Shown here in pieces: positions 33,955 to 45,670 of a stretch of 64,000 bases of DNA. A program made the translations under genes and the position numbers. The first letter of the stretch is position 1, and every line of letters begins with the position of its first letter. The notes beneath the pieces are model-generated. The model made no database searches and had not been told where the DNA came from. It worked only from the letters and a program-made list of their open reading frames with translations. The DNA is from Strigamia acuminata (lineage: Eukaryota > Arthropoda > Chilopoda > Geophilomorpha > Linotaeniidae): the NCBI GenBank assembly GCA_949358305.1, contig OX442316.1:6264001-6328000 (forward strand). The letters are read 5' to 3'.

Positions 33955-35736
33955 ATGTCGGACTCGGACAGTGACAACGAGAGTCTTGATGACGTTTCCA
34001 CTGATGAAGGGCTTTGGGACGACGAGGGAGCGCCAGGAGCGGAACAATGTCCGGATCCGCGTCCACGTTCTTCAACGCGTCGGGGGACCTACAAGCCGCC
34101 CTACCCAGTTCCGGATTTGTATGCCGGCGGACCGATTTTGATTCCGCCGTGGCACCCCGACCATCCAAAAGAGGGAGGATTCCCTAATTTCGAGATATGT
34201 CCCTACTGTTCGGGCTGGGGGCACATCGAGAGGGGGACCAAGGAATGCCCGGCGTGCAAAGGAAAGGGCGCCCTCCGCCGTGGCCCCTTCAAGATCTGGA
34301 TGCGTCGGCTCCAGGCAATGGCTCTCCGTAAGCCTTTTTGGGACAGACGAGACCTTTCTCAGTTTAAGTGGCCTGAGGAGTTCCAAGTGATCCGAGGTGA
34401 CGCGTACGCCACAACGCGTTTTGTCCGGCGCCACGAGACGTTTTGGAGGAACACCGTGTCGGAGGCCACGGCGGCCGGGATTAGACCTAGAAATTGGCAG
34501 TATCCGCCGATGAACTCGGTTGTTCCGGTGGAGGGAGCTTGTGCACCCCCGTTACCAGTGATGTTGCGCGGATTACCGGACGGCACGAGCTCGATAAATG
34601 TCATCCGGCATTCCAACCAGGACGAGATGCCGACCATTACTCGGCCCCTCCACTCCAGGGAACTGCAGAGAAGAGAGGATCCCGAAACAGTGACCAGATG
34701 GGGAGCCACGCCCGAGGAGGAGGAGCAGGAACGCGTACGCTGTATTGAGGAGCGTAACGAACATTTGATTGAGGAGATCGCCCAACTTCGTCGGCTCCAT
34801 CTCCAGGCGGCCGCCCGCCTCCGTCGAGCCATTCCGCCGGATTCCACTGTAGAGATTCGGGATGTGACCGAGGCGGCGGGAGGACTTCCGGCAATTGAGG
34901 CGTCGCAGCCCATTTGTGAGGTGGAAGAGTTGGCTTTGGTCCCGGTGAGGGGGGCCGCGGGGGCGCCTACGGTCATCCAGGGGGCACCCAAGGCTGCAGG
35001 AGAAACTCCCGAACAGTTTTTGGCTCGGAACTGCAGTGGATTTTCGCGTCATCAACAATCAGCGCGTACTCGTTTGGAGCGACGAGCCCTCGCCAAGATT
35101 GCGGAGGGGCATATCCGGGGCGTTTCTGGGGGAAGAGTGGCTGGGGGCGCGCCCGCCCCGTGTAAGCGAAAGGCCATCATGCCTGCTCCTGAGCCGGACG
35201 TCATCCCCGAGCAGGCGACGCGTAGATTTGAGCGCCAGGCCCGCGGAGATTCGAGTCCCAGTTGCAACCCCCTTGCGGTTTCCAGTATGAACTTTAGGGA
35301 CTTGAGTGCTGCAGTCCAGCGAGCAATTTTCCACCAGCAAAGCAATAGCGACTGGATGCGCTATACGCGTGTGAGTGAGTTCCCCACGACTGTGTGGGCA
35401 CGCACCGGATTCGACGAGCTTTTCCCTTTCGGGGCCCTCGATTGGCAACGCCCTTCTCTTCGCGACCCGACCACCTTCCTACAGGCGGACCCGGACTTGT
35501 GGCGGCAGTATTTTTATGCCGTCGCGAGGGCAGAACATGGGTGGCCGGAGAACCAAGCCATGGCGCTCTTCGAGCTGGACGACACTCAGATCGGGGCTCT
35601 GGAGCAGCTCATCGCGTCCAACCTTACGCGTTATCGCCCCCGAAACGAGGACCAACTTGGAGATGTGATTGCGTGTCGTGTGGTGCTCCTGGTCGAGGAG
35701 ATTCTCCGCGTTGTGTTTCCGGGAGACAGTGACTGA
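33955..35736 (+). CDS. ORF3 of the LTR retrotransposon, unknown function, zinc motif
   Basis: 593 aa in the usual env position, but with no signal peptide, no membrane segment and no furin-type site, so not an envelope protein. The N-terminus is acidic (MSDSDSDNESLDD). A paired CxxC motif follows at residues 82-101: CPYCSGWGH then CPACKGKG, resembling one zinc-binding unit of the DnaJ Cys-rich domain (CxxCxGxG). Residues about 255-295 are predicted coiled coil (EEEEQERVRCIEERNEHL, then IAQLRRLHLQAAARLRR). The middle is Ala/Pro/Gly-rich and the C-terminal 150 residues look folded (MNFRDLSAAVQRAIF, LWRQYFYAVARAEHGW). It is long, intact and compositionally like gag and pol, so it is probably functional. 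It may be translated from a spliced subgenomic RNA. No homologue recognised. Confidence 0.85.
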   Translation: MSDSDSDNESLDDVSTDEGLWDDEGAPGAEQCPDPRPRSSTRRGTYKPPYPVPDLYAGGPILIPPWHPDHPKEGGFPNFEICPYCSGWGHIERGTKECPACKGKGALRRGPFKIWMRRLQAMALRKPFWDRRDLSQFKWPEEFQVIRGDAYATTRFVRRHETFWRNTVSEATAAGIRPRNWQYPPMNSVVPVEGACAPPLPVMLRGLPDGTSSINVIRHSNQDEMPTITRPLHSRELQRREDPETVTRWGATPEEEEQERVRCIEERNEHLIEEIAQLRRLHLQAAARLRRAIPPDSTVEIRDVTEAAGGLPAIEASQPICEVEELALVPVRGAAGAPTVIQGAPKAAGETPEQFLARNCSGFSRHQQSARTRLERRALAKIAEGHIRGVSGGRVAGGAPAPCKRKAIMPAPEPDVIPEQATRRFERQARGDSSPSCNPLAVSSMNFRDLSAAVQRAIFHQQSNSDWMRYTRVSEFPTTVWARTGFDELFPFGALDWQRPSLRDPTTFLQADPDLWRQYFYAVARAEHGWPENQAMALFELDDTQIGALEQLIASNLTRYRPRNEDQLGDVIACRVVLLVEEILRVVFPGDSD

Positions 35737-35815
35737 GTGTGTTTAAAGTGACTTGAACCTGAGCGGACTTACTGAACGTGACTTTTTGTTTTTTCGCATT
35801 TTTTGGTTTGGGTGG

Positions 35816-35937
35816 GTAAGTCCCCATTCAAACGCGTGTTCATTTTATATTTTTATATTTTGTTTTCCAAGTTGTGATAACTGAATGTGATATTTTTAAC
35901 TGATTGTGATATTTATTTCTTTTTGTTTATTTTCTAG
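35816..35937 (+). other. Predicted intron in the element's 3' untranslated region
   Basis: A strong donor GTAAGT at 35816-35821 and an acceptor (tttttgtttattttctag, ending 35937) define a 122-nt intron 80 nt behind the ORF3 stop. This is inferred from consensus sites only. Confidence 0.45.
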
Positions 35938-36362
35938 TGTTCTCCGCGCCCCCTGTGACCACCTGCACGGCCGAAGGATGTTCATTCCTCCTCCGGCAAT
36001 CACGTACCGGATGGAGATGACCCTTAAATTTTCTTCCTCTGGCTGTGCGGCTGGCCGCGGTGGGCGTTGGTTTTCCCAACAATCGAGGATTGTATGGTGA
36101 CTTTTTGTTAGTTTTAGAGTTTATCTTAGTGCCAAATGCATTCTTGTTGGTGTTTAGTTTATTATTTAACGCGTCTGACGCGAATGTTTGATTTAGTCAT
36201 TCTCTTTTGTTATCGCATCATTCTTAAGTTTAAGTCCGCTAAGGTTGCGGCGAATATTTTGATTGCCTTTTGATTTTAATTATGTTTCTGATTGGTTTAT
36301 CTTGTTTTGTATCGTTTCATTGCCATTTTAACCGGAGCAATAAAACTCTGGTGGTTGGGGCG

Positions 36363-37522
36363 TGTCACGGTCCGGTGTTCACGCGTACGAGTAGTACGCA
36401 TTGTTTCCCCCGTGTTGTGTTTCTAATAAACCCTAATTGTGTTCTTACCTTGTATTGTTTCCATTTTGTCTTATGTTTAGCCGAATTCTCCTCATTTTCC
36501 CTCATTTCTTCCTTTCTTATCTCTTACTCACTCCTAACTCTCTTCTCTTTCTCTCACTTCTCTCTTATTTCTTCCTAGTTTTTCTATTTCTGTTTATTGT
36601 TTTGATGCGAACTCATTTGCATTTCTATTCTGGTCAGTACGCGTCGACGTTAGTCATACACTTAGTATGCACCGACTGTACTGATTGGCTCTTGACTCTT
36701 CCGTGATTGGTTGAGCTTGGATGAGTCCAAGTTTACCTTTCACCCTATTTTTCCCTTTTTTCCTCAGTTAAGCTCTGTATCCCGAACGCGTAGGTGCTCT
36801 TTGGAGCCAGTGCTCATGGCAGAGTCTTAGCTCACTTTCAAAGCTCACTCGCTGCTTTGTTTTCACCTAGTAGTTCTGAGACATGACTCTAGGTTTTCAT
36901 CTCATCTTTATTAGTGTTAACTCACGGTTTTATCCATTTGAACCTGTTGTTTTTCCGCTTCCTTTCGTATTGTTTTAAGCGCCGTGACGCGTCGCTATTT
37001 AGGCAGGATAAGTTTGTTTGGCTTTCAAACTGAAATCTTTGTGTCTATTTATTTGATGCATTCGGCGCGTAGCTTAGTTTCGCCGCTCACCACGAGCTTT
37101 AGCTTAATTAAGCATTAGTTTGAGGTTTAGTTTAGATTTGAGTGACCGTGCAGGCCAGTTACGCACGCGTTAGCACGCATTTCACGCTTCACTTCGACAG
37201 CGAGGCGGACGCTTGTGAGTCGGGACGTTACGTGTTTCGTTTAACTTCGTGTGATCTTAAGATCTGCACGATACGTTGCGGGACGCGCGTTGGGTCTTGA
37301 CTCTGGTGACCGCTAAGCAAATTCTGTCCCCCCATTTTAGTAGCTCGGAATACCCGGCCAAAATAAATATTCGTGTAAAGATCGGGATCTGGAGTGTGTG
37401 CTACCGACATAAGGCGCGCACTCACGGCTGGGCAGGTCTCGAGGACCAGGCTCCCAAGATTTTCTGTATCGCGGCGTCTTTCAAACGCGTCCCAAACCGC
37501 TCGGGAAACGCGATCCATTACA
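36363..37522 (+). repeat. Right LTR (1160 bp)
   Basis: Identical by eye to the left LTR except C at 37354. It is preceded by an aataaa and the purine-rich ggtggttggggcg, which may hold the polypurine tract. The GTGA target duplication follows at 37523-37526. Confidence 0.96.
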
Positions 37523-37526
37523 GTGA

Positions 37527-39315
37527 TTTAATACAACTATTTCTTAATTTTATTTAATTTTAATTCAATTGTTTTTGTTTTTATCAACTATATAAACTTC
37601 TCTCTGAAATTCATTCATTTTTTCATTGAGAAAAATAAGAATTGGAGGCTAGAACAGTATTTAATTACAGAAGATATTTGTTGGTAGAGAAATAGCGAAC
37701 TCACCATGTCCTAAGCCTAAATCCCCTTTAACTTTGAGTAGAAAGAACTACACCGCTCTTGGACATACAAAAGGCTAACTTAAGAGGAAAAATGTTGTGC
37801 ACTATTTACTTATCGGAGATGAAATAGTGAATAATTACAGCGTCAACGATACACGTTGGTGAACTGTCACACCGATACGAGACTTTGAAAACGAGACACA
37901 GTGGGCCAGGGATAATTAAAAGCGCCTCAGTGACTTTTGAATGGAGTTTGGCGATAGAGGGAGAAACTTGTTAAACTTGTCTCATAACAAGATGGAACTG
38001 AAGTAGAATTTTTATTTTTTTTATTTCTAGATATTCAGATCTTGATCATAAGTTTTACTATTCAATTTTTTTTTAATGAGACGTCGAAATGGCACTTTTT
38101 ATTAATATTTACTTTTCTATTGTTTGATGTGTTTTTCAAGAGCAAATATCGAATGGATAAATGAAAAGAAATTGTAATTTAACTAGTCGGGCGGAGGCTG
38201 ACCCCATCTGCTGATTGTGGACCTGAGAGTTGGGTTTTTAGTTGAGGGGAGGAGGGTATTGGAGAATTCTATTGATATTTAAATTCGGAGGAGGCCATTG
38301 AGCAATTGACACTAAAATTCTTTTGTGACAAATAGAACAGATTGTCCGCTCAACTCGACTTGTGTCAACAAGCAAAACTATTGGCAAATGAAATTTACAC
38401 AATAGAAACATTTTTTTCTTCTTTTTATACATTTCGATTCATGCCATTAAACTGTTCAAACATAATTTTCTGCATATAAATATTGAAATTACAAATATAA
38501 ATTTTTTTTTAAATAATTTTTTTTTTTTTAATATTAATGGTTTGGTCTTTTGTTATTTGTTCTGTTTTTTTGTTGTTTTTAATTTACGCAGTCCAGGTTT
38601 TTCATCTTAAGCTTTTCCTTTGGGAAAATGGTGTCTGCTTGTCACCTGGTGATCAATGTAGCTCGTGTGTCTGATAAAAGCGTAATCAATTCATGACATG
38701 ATCCATTGAAAGGTTGATAAAGTGGGCTCGAGTTCGATTTTCTTTTTAGAAATCGATGTAGTGAATTAATGTTAAACAAATCGCCTTCACAGACTTGCAC
38801 ATCCAAAAATATTTGTGCCAACTTTTAGATGTTGAGTTGAGAATTTATAAAATAAATAATAATAATAGTCCGTAAATAAATTTAAAAAGAAAAAAAGTCA
38901 ATTTATTTATAACAGAAATTTTATATGTACAGAAAAATTGCAGATTATAATTATTAAAAGTAAAATTTCCAATTAAAAAAAAAAAAGTCTTATGACTAGA
39001 ATGGATTTATTTAGTAAGGAAAACATAATTGATGAGCAGATTAATAACAAATTATTGATAATTGAGCAACGTAACATACAATATAGATTATAAATTATAC
39101 TAATAATAATAAAATTTAAATAAATCTTTAAATAATGATAATTTTCCTTTAAAAAAATGGGTAAATTTATTTATTTACCCTAAATAAAACGTGAAAATTT
39201 GATTCATCAACTTGTACTCACTCCATAGTCTGAAACGTTTAAAAGTAGATAAAACTCCCCCTGAAACGGCTTTTCTGCAATGCAGTCTTTTTAATCTCGT
39301 GAAAACAGACCCCCG
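37527..39315. other. Intergenic between retrotransposon and PTF1A
   Basis: AT-rich, with no open frame of coding character and no repeat recognised. Confidence 0.5.
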
Positions 39316-40892
39316 TCAGGGATCGACTGTACAGCCGTTAGGTCGTCCTTGACGGGGGTCCTCGGGTGTCCACACCTTGGCCACCATCGTGTTACCTGAT
39401 GGTGATATTTGCTTTTCGTTAGTCCAAGACAGCGAGTGACCCGCAAGTGGTGTTAAACCATTCGTACCAGGAGGGTCTTTTAGCACTGACGATGGATCTG
39501 TATTGATAGAACATAGGGCACGGTTTGAAAAAAAAAACATTTTCAATTTTTGCAGTATTTTACAAAAACAAAAAAATTCGATTTAATATCATTTCCACGG
39601 AAATTACTTTTTATCTCAGCCGCAGTGCGCGAACTAAATGCGGCCAAGGATAAATCAGATTTCCGTAAAACAATTTTATTAGTTTTTAAAATCATTTTCA
39701 ATCATTTCTTGACGATTTGCTTTTTTTAAAATTTATTTAGATGTTTAGACTCGTCTAATTCGATACATTAATGCAGAATCAAACCACACATGGCGTGCGT
39801 GTAATGACACGATTGAAATATAAATCTGATGCATTAATTATGTACCACACACGGAAATTTTATGCTTATAACATGCTGCCGGAAACATTATTTCTGTCTT
39901 TGATTTTTAGTTTAATTTAAACTTACACTATCGACACAGAATTACGGATTACAATTCGATACAGAGAATGACGAAGGAGAGGAACAAATAAAGCGAGTAA
40001 TCGTATAACTTACCTCTGTGGCATTGTATGATGATTTTCTTGGGTTGTTCGTGGTGCGGAGGTTGCAGTGTCTGTGTGGGATTTTTGTCCGTGCTGGCCA
40101 GTTGCGTAAGAAAACCAATGTACCCGATGGCTAGGCGAAGTGTGTCCACTTTGCTTAGCCGTTTCTCGTACGGTAGTGTGGGAATATGTGCACGAAGACC
40201 TTCGAATGCATCGTTGATTGATTGCATTCTTTTACGTTCCCGCAGATTTGCTGCTTGTCGTTGCTGCACCTGCAAGAAATTCTCAGTTAACGATTTGTAA
40301 TGGTCGAGAAAAGCGCACAATTAGAATATAAATTTACACGTTTCTTCGTGAAGATGTAATGAAATGAGTGCAACAAAAGCAAATAACAATAAACAATAGG
40401 TAGTAGTGTTAGTTTTAATTCTCGACAGCCATTTTTGAGCACCTTTTGTGGGCTATTTGAATCGCTTATTGCGTTTTAAATTTTAAAATGTGATTTTTTA
40501 AATGCGTAATTATACGATTTCTTAACTTCCAATTTATGTAAGAAATGGAATCGCTTTTTAAATTTGTATTTAGTGAATAAAATCTCCATTTACTTTGATT
40601 TTTTACGTTTTATTGATTTTTTCAAGAAAACTTCAATTTTCTCGCAAAAAAATTAAATATGTATCAAAATAATCGAGACATATTGAAAGCGCAATTATGT
40701 TTTCTTCCCGCTTGTTACCTGTTGTTGAGGGCACCTTTTCTTCTTCCTCCGCTGCCTCAAAACATTTTCCTGATCCGCATGTCGAGATGAATAAGGAGAA
40801 GAACAAGTACTGGAGTCATACGAGGCTGGTTCCAATTCGAGTTGAGACTCAAGAAACTGTCTATTAATGGCATCCAAATCGATGTTCTCCAT
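39316..40892 (-). CDS. PTF1A: PTF1A / Fer1-type bHLH transcription factor
   Basis: Three exons: 40719-40892, 40014-40269 and 39316-39497, totalling 612 nt (203 aa). The bHLH domain reads [20 protein letters not shown], then [20 protein letters not shown] and [11 protein letters not shown], matching the PTF1A/p48 class almost residue for residue. After it come [10 protein letters not shown] and, in the last exon, [14 protein letters not shown] and KVWTPEDPR. These are the conserved C-terminal boxes that in vertebrate PTF1A contact RBPJ. It is a nuclear DNA-binding factor that acts in neural and pancreatic specification in animals; in insects it is Fer1. The start was taken at ATG 40892 ([10 protein letters not shown]). 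An upstream in-frame ATG at 40958 is possible. Confidence 0.92.
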
Positions 40893-42245
40893 GTTAGTGC
40901 TACGTAGGTCCACCTGAGTGCGGAGCGTGCGCTCAACGTATTGCCACTTCCACTTCACTCTTAAGCATCCTCGGCCTCACCAACCAATCGAAGTTGGGGG
41001 CGGTGCCACGTGCCGTCCACACGTCCTCCAATAAACGACACGTGCCGCTTATCATCGCTCTTCGCCCCTCTAACCAAACACACGCATTCCGCTGTACCAT
41101 AACAATCTGCACACCTGTAAGCATACAATGTTTACTTTACTAATTACTATTCCACTGATATTATTCTTTCCTTGAATTTTATCATTTTCAAAGCACAAAA
41201 ACAAATTAAATCATTACAAATCATTACAAAATCGCTGCTGCTTTCCAATTAATTTCTAATGATCAAGGTGTCAAAAGGTGGACATGTGTTTGGCTGGTTT
41301 CACGGACAGTCTGTTCAGGGATCACAATTCTGTCTGCTTTTTTGTTCGGTGTAGTGAAGAAAATGTGCATTCGCACGTGTGGAATTTTCAATTCTCTTTA
41401 ATGAGATGTTAATTCAATGGATGGGTTTACCACATTTCAATTTCGATCTTTTAGAGCGCGTCTTTATTTTTTAATCTTCTTCTTTTTTTAATCTTCTAAT
41501 TTAAAATGCAAGGCTCCGGACAATGATGCGTGATCACTGACAGATTGGCCCAAGAGGGAGCAGAGTTTGTGTCCTCTCAATCTGCATCTGCGGTTTGTTG
41601 TGATAGTGATGGGATCAGGATATACTGGAGTTTTTAAGAGGAAGAGGATACGTGATTTTGATTGACAAATGAGGATCTGTTAGGGAGTTTGGCTTACAAT
41701 TGGAGCGTCATTGGTTTACGCTTGTTTGGAGTGGGTGAGGAAGAAACATGTGTCGCACGCTTGCCTCGTCACGTGTGGTTGAGTGTTATGAGTGGCGATG
41801 AATAGAATAGACTGGACATTTGGTGGTAAATTATAGTAATCAAATGTTGGACTTGTAGGGGTAAGGGTAAATGAGGTGTTGGATGAAGAGCGCGACGATT
41901 TTCGTCCGTTTTTTGATGATATTCGAGCGACAAAAGTGTTTGACGGTTTATGGATTTTAGAAATTGAGTTGTTGATGGTTTATCCCACTTCCTGTTGATG
42001 GGGTGGAAAAAAGAGCAAGGAAAAGTGACAGCTGCGGGTTGAAATAGCTAATTTGAGCACAAATTCAAACACAAATTTACTTCATGGATCGCTTGTATAG
42101 TTGACGTAAATAGGGGTGTAAAGAATTGGAAGTTGATGAAGAGGAAAGTGGGTGTTGTTGATACGTGCAGCGCGACCACATTAACGCCTATACGGTTCGA
42201 ATGAATGGGTGAAATGAATGGTTTAATTCGGAAAGAAAATCGATA
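40893..42245. other. Upstream region of PTF1A
   Basis: Contains the likely promoter of the minus-strand bHLH gene and an extended open frame at 40933-41124 that I regard as 5' untranslated. No other gene is seen. Confidence 0.45.
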
Positions 42246-42488
42246 AATGATTAAATAATATATGTGTTTTTTTTTTTTCCTTTCTATTTTCTCCCCTTAG
42301 GTTACGGTATATTTGAGTATCTTCTCCAGGATTTTCTCGAATAAGAGGCTGTCGTTTAACACCTGTCTGAGTTCCCATGGACCATGGAAGATAGTCGATA
42401 AGCGGGTGTTCATGGAACATGTTTATGATTAGCATTTTCTTACAACCAGACGTTGGTTTCATTTTTTTTCGTTTGATGGACTTAGGTT
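42246..42488 (-). CDS. Candidate isolated exon, unknown
   Basis: An open frame on the minus strand follows a splice acceptor (tttttttttag at about 42489). It runs PKSIKRKKMKPTSGCKK, then HEHPLIDYLPWSMGTQ and QPLIRENPGEDTQIYRNLR. The mixed composition is more protein-like than the surrounding AT-rich frames. No partner exons, clear donor or family were found, so it could be spurious. Confidence 0.25.
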
Positions 42489-44012
42489 TCTAAAAAAAAA
42501 TTAAATAAATATGAAATAAATATAAAACGTAATTTTTTTTCAAATTGTACAAGATTTTCGGTACATTTAATGATGAAAAAAACCGTTAACATTACATGGC
42601 GTGTGTTGTTTTTCACCGTATTACAGCTATTACACATTCAAATCAAAACATAGTATGGATTTTTTAAAATGTTAATGAGACATTAGGGATGTAGTACAAA
42701 CAGCTGCATTGTTGAGACAAAGATGGTCGCAGAGAATAAACACAGTTGCGCATGACTGGGTGCCACATGTATTCGCTACAATAATATTAGCAATAGGTTA
42801 TGCTTCGTAATTCGTCACGCTTTTAGTCTTTCACGTCCCTTTAGGACCAATTCAACGGATGGGTTAGAAGGGATAGGGACTTTTGAAAGAAAACTTGATT
42901 ATTTTTTTAAAGGGGATGAATCATCTGTTGTTAGAACTACCAACAGGAGTTCTTGTTTATAATAGGGACTCAAAGGATTTACAAGACTACTGGTTGGTGA
43001 CTTTTGAACTCCATGAATTATCTGTTTGAAAAAAATTCGTGAATGCATATTTATTTTTTGGTAGATTTATGGTGAAGAGGAGGTTGGAGATTTGAAAAAT
43101 TCATCAATTTTCATTATTACTCCCATCAATTTTATTTTGAATGATGTAGCATTTTTATTTGTTTATTATTTATTTATTTATTTATTTATTATTTTTTTAC
43201 TAATAATTAGATTTTTAATCTGTGGTATGACGTCAGAATTGCTAAAATTATGGTGCTGCCATCTAGTATGGGATAACTAACTCAAGCTGGTACTTGCAAA
43301 ATACTATTGAGTTTAATTCTTTATTTATTGTCAAATAAAATTGAATAAAGTTAAACTTATCTGTTCTCTTGGCAACGATTTGATGTCAATTTTGTTGTTA
43401 CAAAATAAATGTGAGTTTCTCCTCTTTATTATTGGGTACGGTGCTGGCGTTAGAGCTGAGAATTAATGCCGCATTTGTTTTCATAAATGAAATAATGTTC
43501 GATCCATATCCTTAAGAATAAACTTGATGATAACCATCATCAGAAAAATCCAAAGCGTCTGGTGAGCCCACACTACAACTTATTCATCAATAATCTAAGA
43601 TCCACCTCATCGCAAAACCTTTAATATTGCAAATTTACTGCGGAGTGAATGATGACGTAAAGCACGAGAATTAAATCCCTGCGTTGTGTGTTGGCAGTTT
43701 TTCTTCGAAGGCTTTCTGAATTAAATGTTAGATAGTTTCCCTAAACCTAAGGTCTGTATTTGAATTTTAACACTACACTAATAATACAAAAAACCATTTA
43801 CGCGACTTTATAAGGGATTTTCCTTTTAAAGTCCCAAATTTCAACCAACTTCGTCCATTTATTTTTAGACGATTCTTCCTTGCTTTAAATGTCGTTGACC
43901 TGGTTTCTTGTGTTATTATAACAACTTATAATAATTTCAGATAGTAAAAGGTGACGTATTTATTTACAAATTGGTAAATATTAATTGTGGTATATTTCTC
44001 TTTGAATACAGA
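42489..44012. other. Intergenic
   Basis: AT-rich, with an attt microsatellite at about 43165-43190. Nothing else is recognised. Confidence 0.45.
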
Positions 44013-44617
44013 ATGGCAAGAGGTCAGCAAAAACTGCAATCTCAACAGAAAAATGCGAAAAAACAAGCTGAATTGAAGAAACAATCGAGCCATGACCAGA
44101 AAGCTGCGGCACAGAAGGCTCTAACTTTTGTCTGCGTAATATGCAAGGTGTTAATCCAATCAATTTCCATCATTTAACAAATCAAATCGAAGCTGTGCAT
44201 TTGAATTTCACTGTTATTACATTACGTTGGGTGGATTTGGGCTACACAAAGCATTTTATTGAATAGTCTGTTATTTTTAATATTTGTATAAGTGATGATC
44301 TTGAATTGGGTCGGTTCTGGGTAAAGGGAAATATGGAACCAGCTGTGTTTTGCTGGAGGGCATCAGTGACCTTCAAATGCACTAGTTTAGATTTTTGAAG
44401 AAGAAATAATAACTGATAAATGATATGTCTAAACAACGTGTGAGGAATAATTGTAAATGTAAAAAATTGGGATTCTGTTTACAGTTTTAATGATTTCTTG
44501 TTTGATTTTTCATGTTTTTTTTAGTCTCAGATGCCAGATCCAAAGACTTACAAGCAACATTTTGAAAACAAGCACTCAAAATCACCTTTGCCTGCGGAAT
44601 TGGAAGGGGTCGTTTGA
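44013..44617 (+). CDS. ZNF706: ZNF706-like small C2H2 zinc finger protein
   Basis: Two exons, 44013-44147 and 44525-44617 (75 aa, against 76 aa in human ZNF706). The N-terminus MARGQQKLQSQQKNAKKQ is the highly conserved 4F5/SERF-like basic segment. It is followed by QKAAAQKALTFVCVICK and, across the intron, SQMPDPKTYKQHFENKH, which completes a C2H2 finger (C-x2-C, H-x4-H). The C-terminus SPLPAEL also matches. In vertebrates ZNF706 is a nuclear repressor linked to exit from pluripotency and binds G-quadruplexes; the arthropod role is not known to me. Confidence 0.92.
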
Positions 44618-45670
44618 AGTAAATAATTAACGTGATTTATGACTGGAATTAGAATGTTTAATTAAAGTTTTTCTGCCTTTTTAAACTTTTTTTTGTAGGT
44701 ATTTATAATGAAAATCCAGCGAAAGCAATGACGAATCATTTTTCAAAATAGGAATTTTGGTTTTGGGTTTTTCAACTTTTATAGTATTATGGCTATTATT
44801 TTTTTCTGTTTAATTGTCTTAAATATTTTATTACTCGAAACACGTTCATAATCACTCAACCTTTTTTTTTTTTACAAACGAAGTGGTTTTACTTCTTGAC
44901 TGGATAGTTTAACCATACAATGTCGTTAATTATTGGCTAAATAATCTTAAATAAAGTTGTACAAACATTTGATTTTTTTAATGAAAACTTATTGGAATTT
45001 GAAATTTTTTCAACTGTCTGGCGATTAAATTTTATTAAATGTAAATAAATAAGATGCTGGAGATGATGCTTAAATAGTTAATGTATATTGATATTAAGTA
45101 GCAATGAATCATACAAACAAATGAAGGTCTTTGGAAAAGAAGCATGGAATAATTGCGAAATGATACCGGGAAACGGATAACTTTGAAGAGAACAACTTAA
45201 TTTTAAATAGCACGTGGAATGAAAGTGAATTTTCAAATATTTATTGCTTCGTTTTTTATTTTAACGACGCCATTTATAGAGCAGTTCCAATTCTGCTACA
45301 GTAGTGAATACACAAGTATACTGGAATATGGAGTATCCATGTTTTGATTTTATTCCAACATTCATTCTTTCTATTACTTAATTGTTAAAACAAATAATGA
45401 AATATTTTTGTTTTGTGGAATTACCAACAAAAAATAGTTAGTATTGTGTTATTGTGTTAGAAACAAAGTATCAATAACACTTGTCTCCAATTGCTATCAC
45501 CAGTTGGCGCCTAGCAGAACGTGGTGTTCTAGATTTAGCAGGGACGGTAATGGGTCTTGTGCCCATTTGTATTTCAGGTATTAAACTAATATTCATATCA
45601 AATGAGATTTTATACTAAACTACTTATTTTATTAAGGAATTTGGCAAGAAACTGTAGACGACTTTGAATT
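44618..45670. other. Intergenic between ZNF706 and MRPS7
   Basis: AT-rich. A short segment at 45556-45587 (ATGGGTCTTGTGCCC...) followed by gtatta could be a small upstream exon, but its link to MRPS7 is not in frame. Confidence 0.4.

Larger units (their letters stand above)
24179..37522 (+). mobile_element. Complete Ty3/gypsy-type LTR retrotransposon, 13.3 kb
   Basis: LTR - PBS - gag - (-1 frameshift) - pol (PR-RT-RH-[AT-hooks]-IN) - ORF3 - LTR. Pol domain order with integrase last places it in Ty3/gypsy (Metaviridae). All three ORFs are intact and the LTRs are almost identical, so it may still be active. Its base composition is clearly more GC-rich than the host sequence on both sides. There is no env-like ORF. 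The integrase C-terminus shows no chromodomain. Confidence 0.95.

Noticed and set aside
24179-37522. Endogenous retrovirus with env
   Set aside because: ORF3 has no signal peptide, membrane helix or cleavage site, so the element is an LTR retrotransposon with an extra ORF rather than an errantivirus-like virus.
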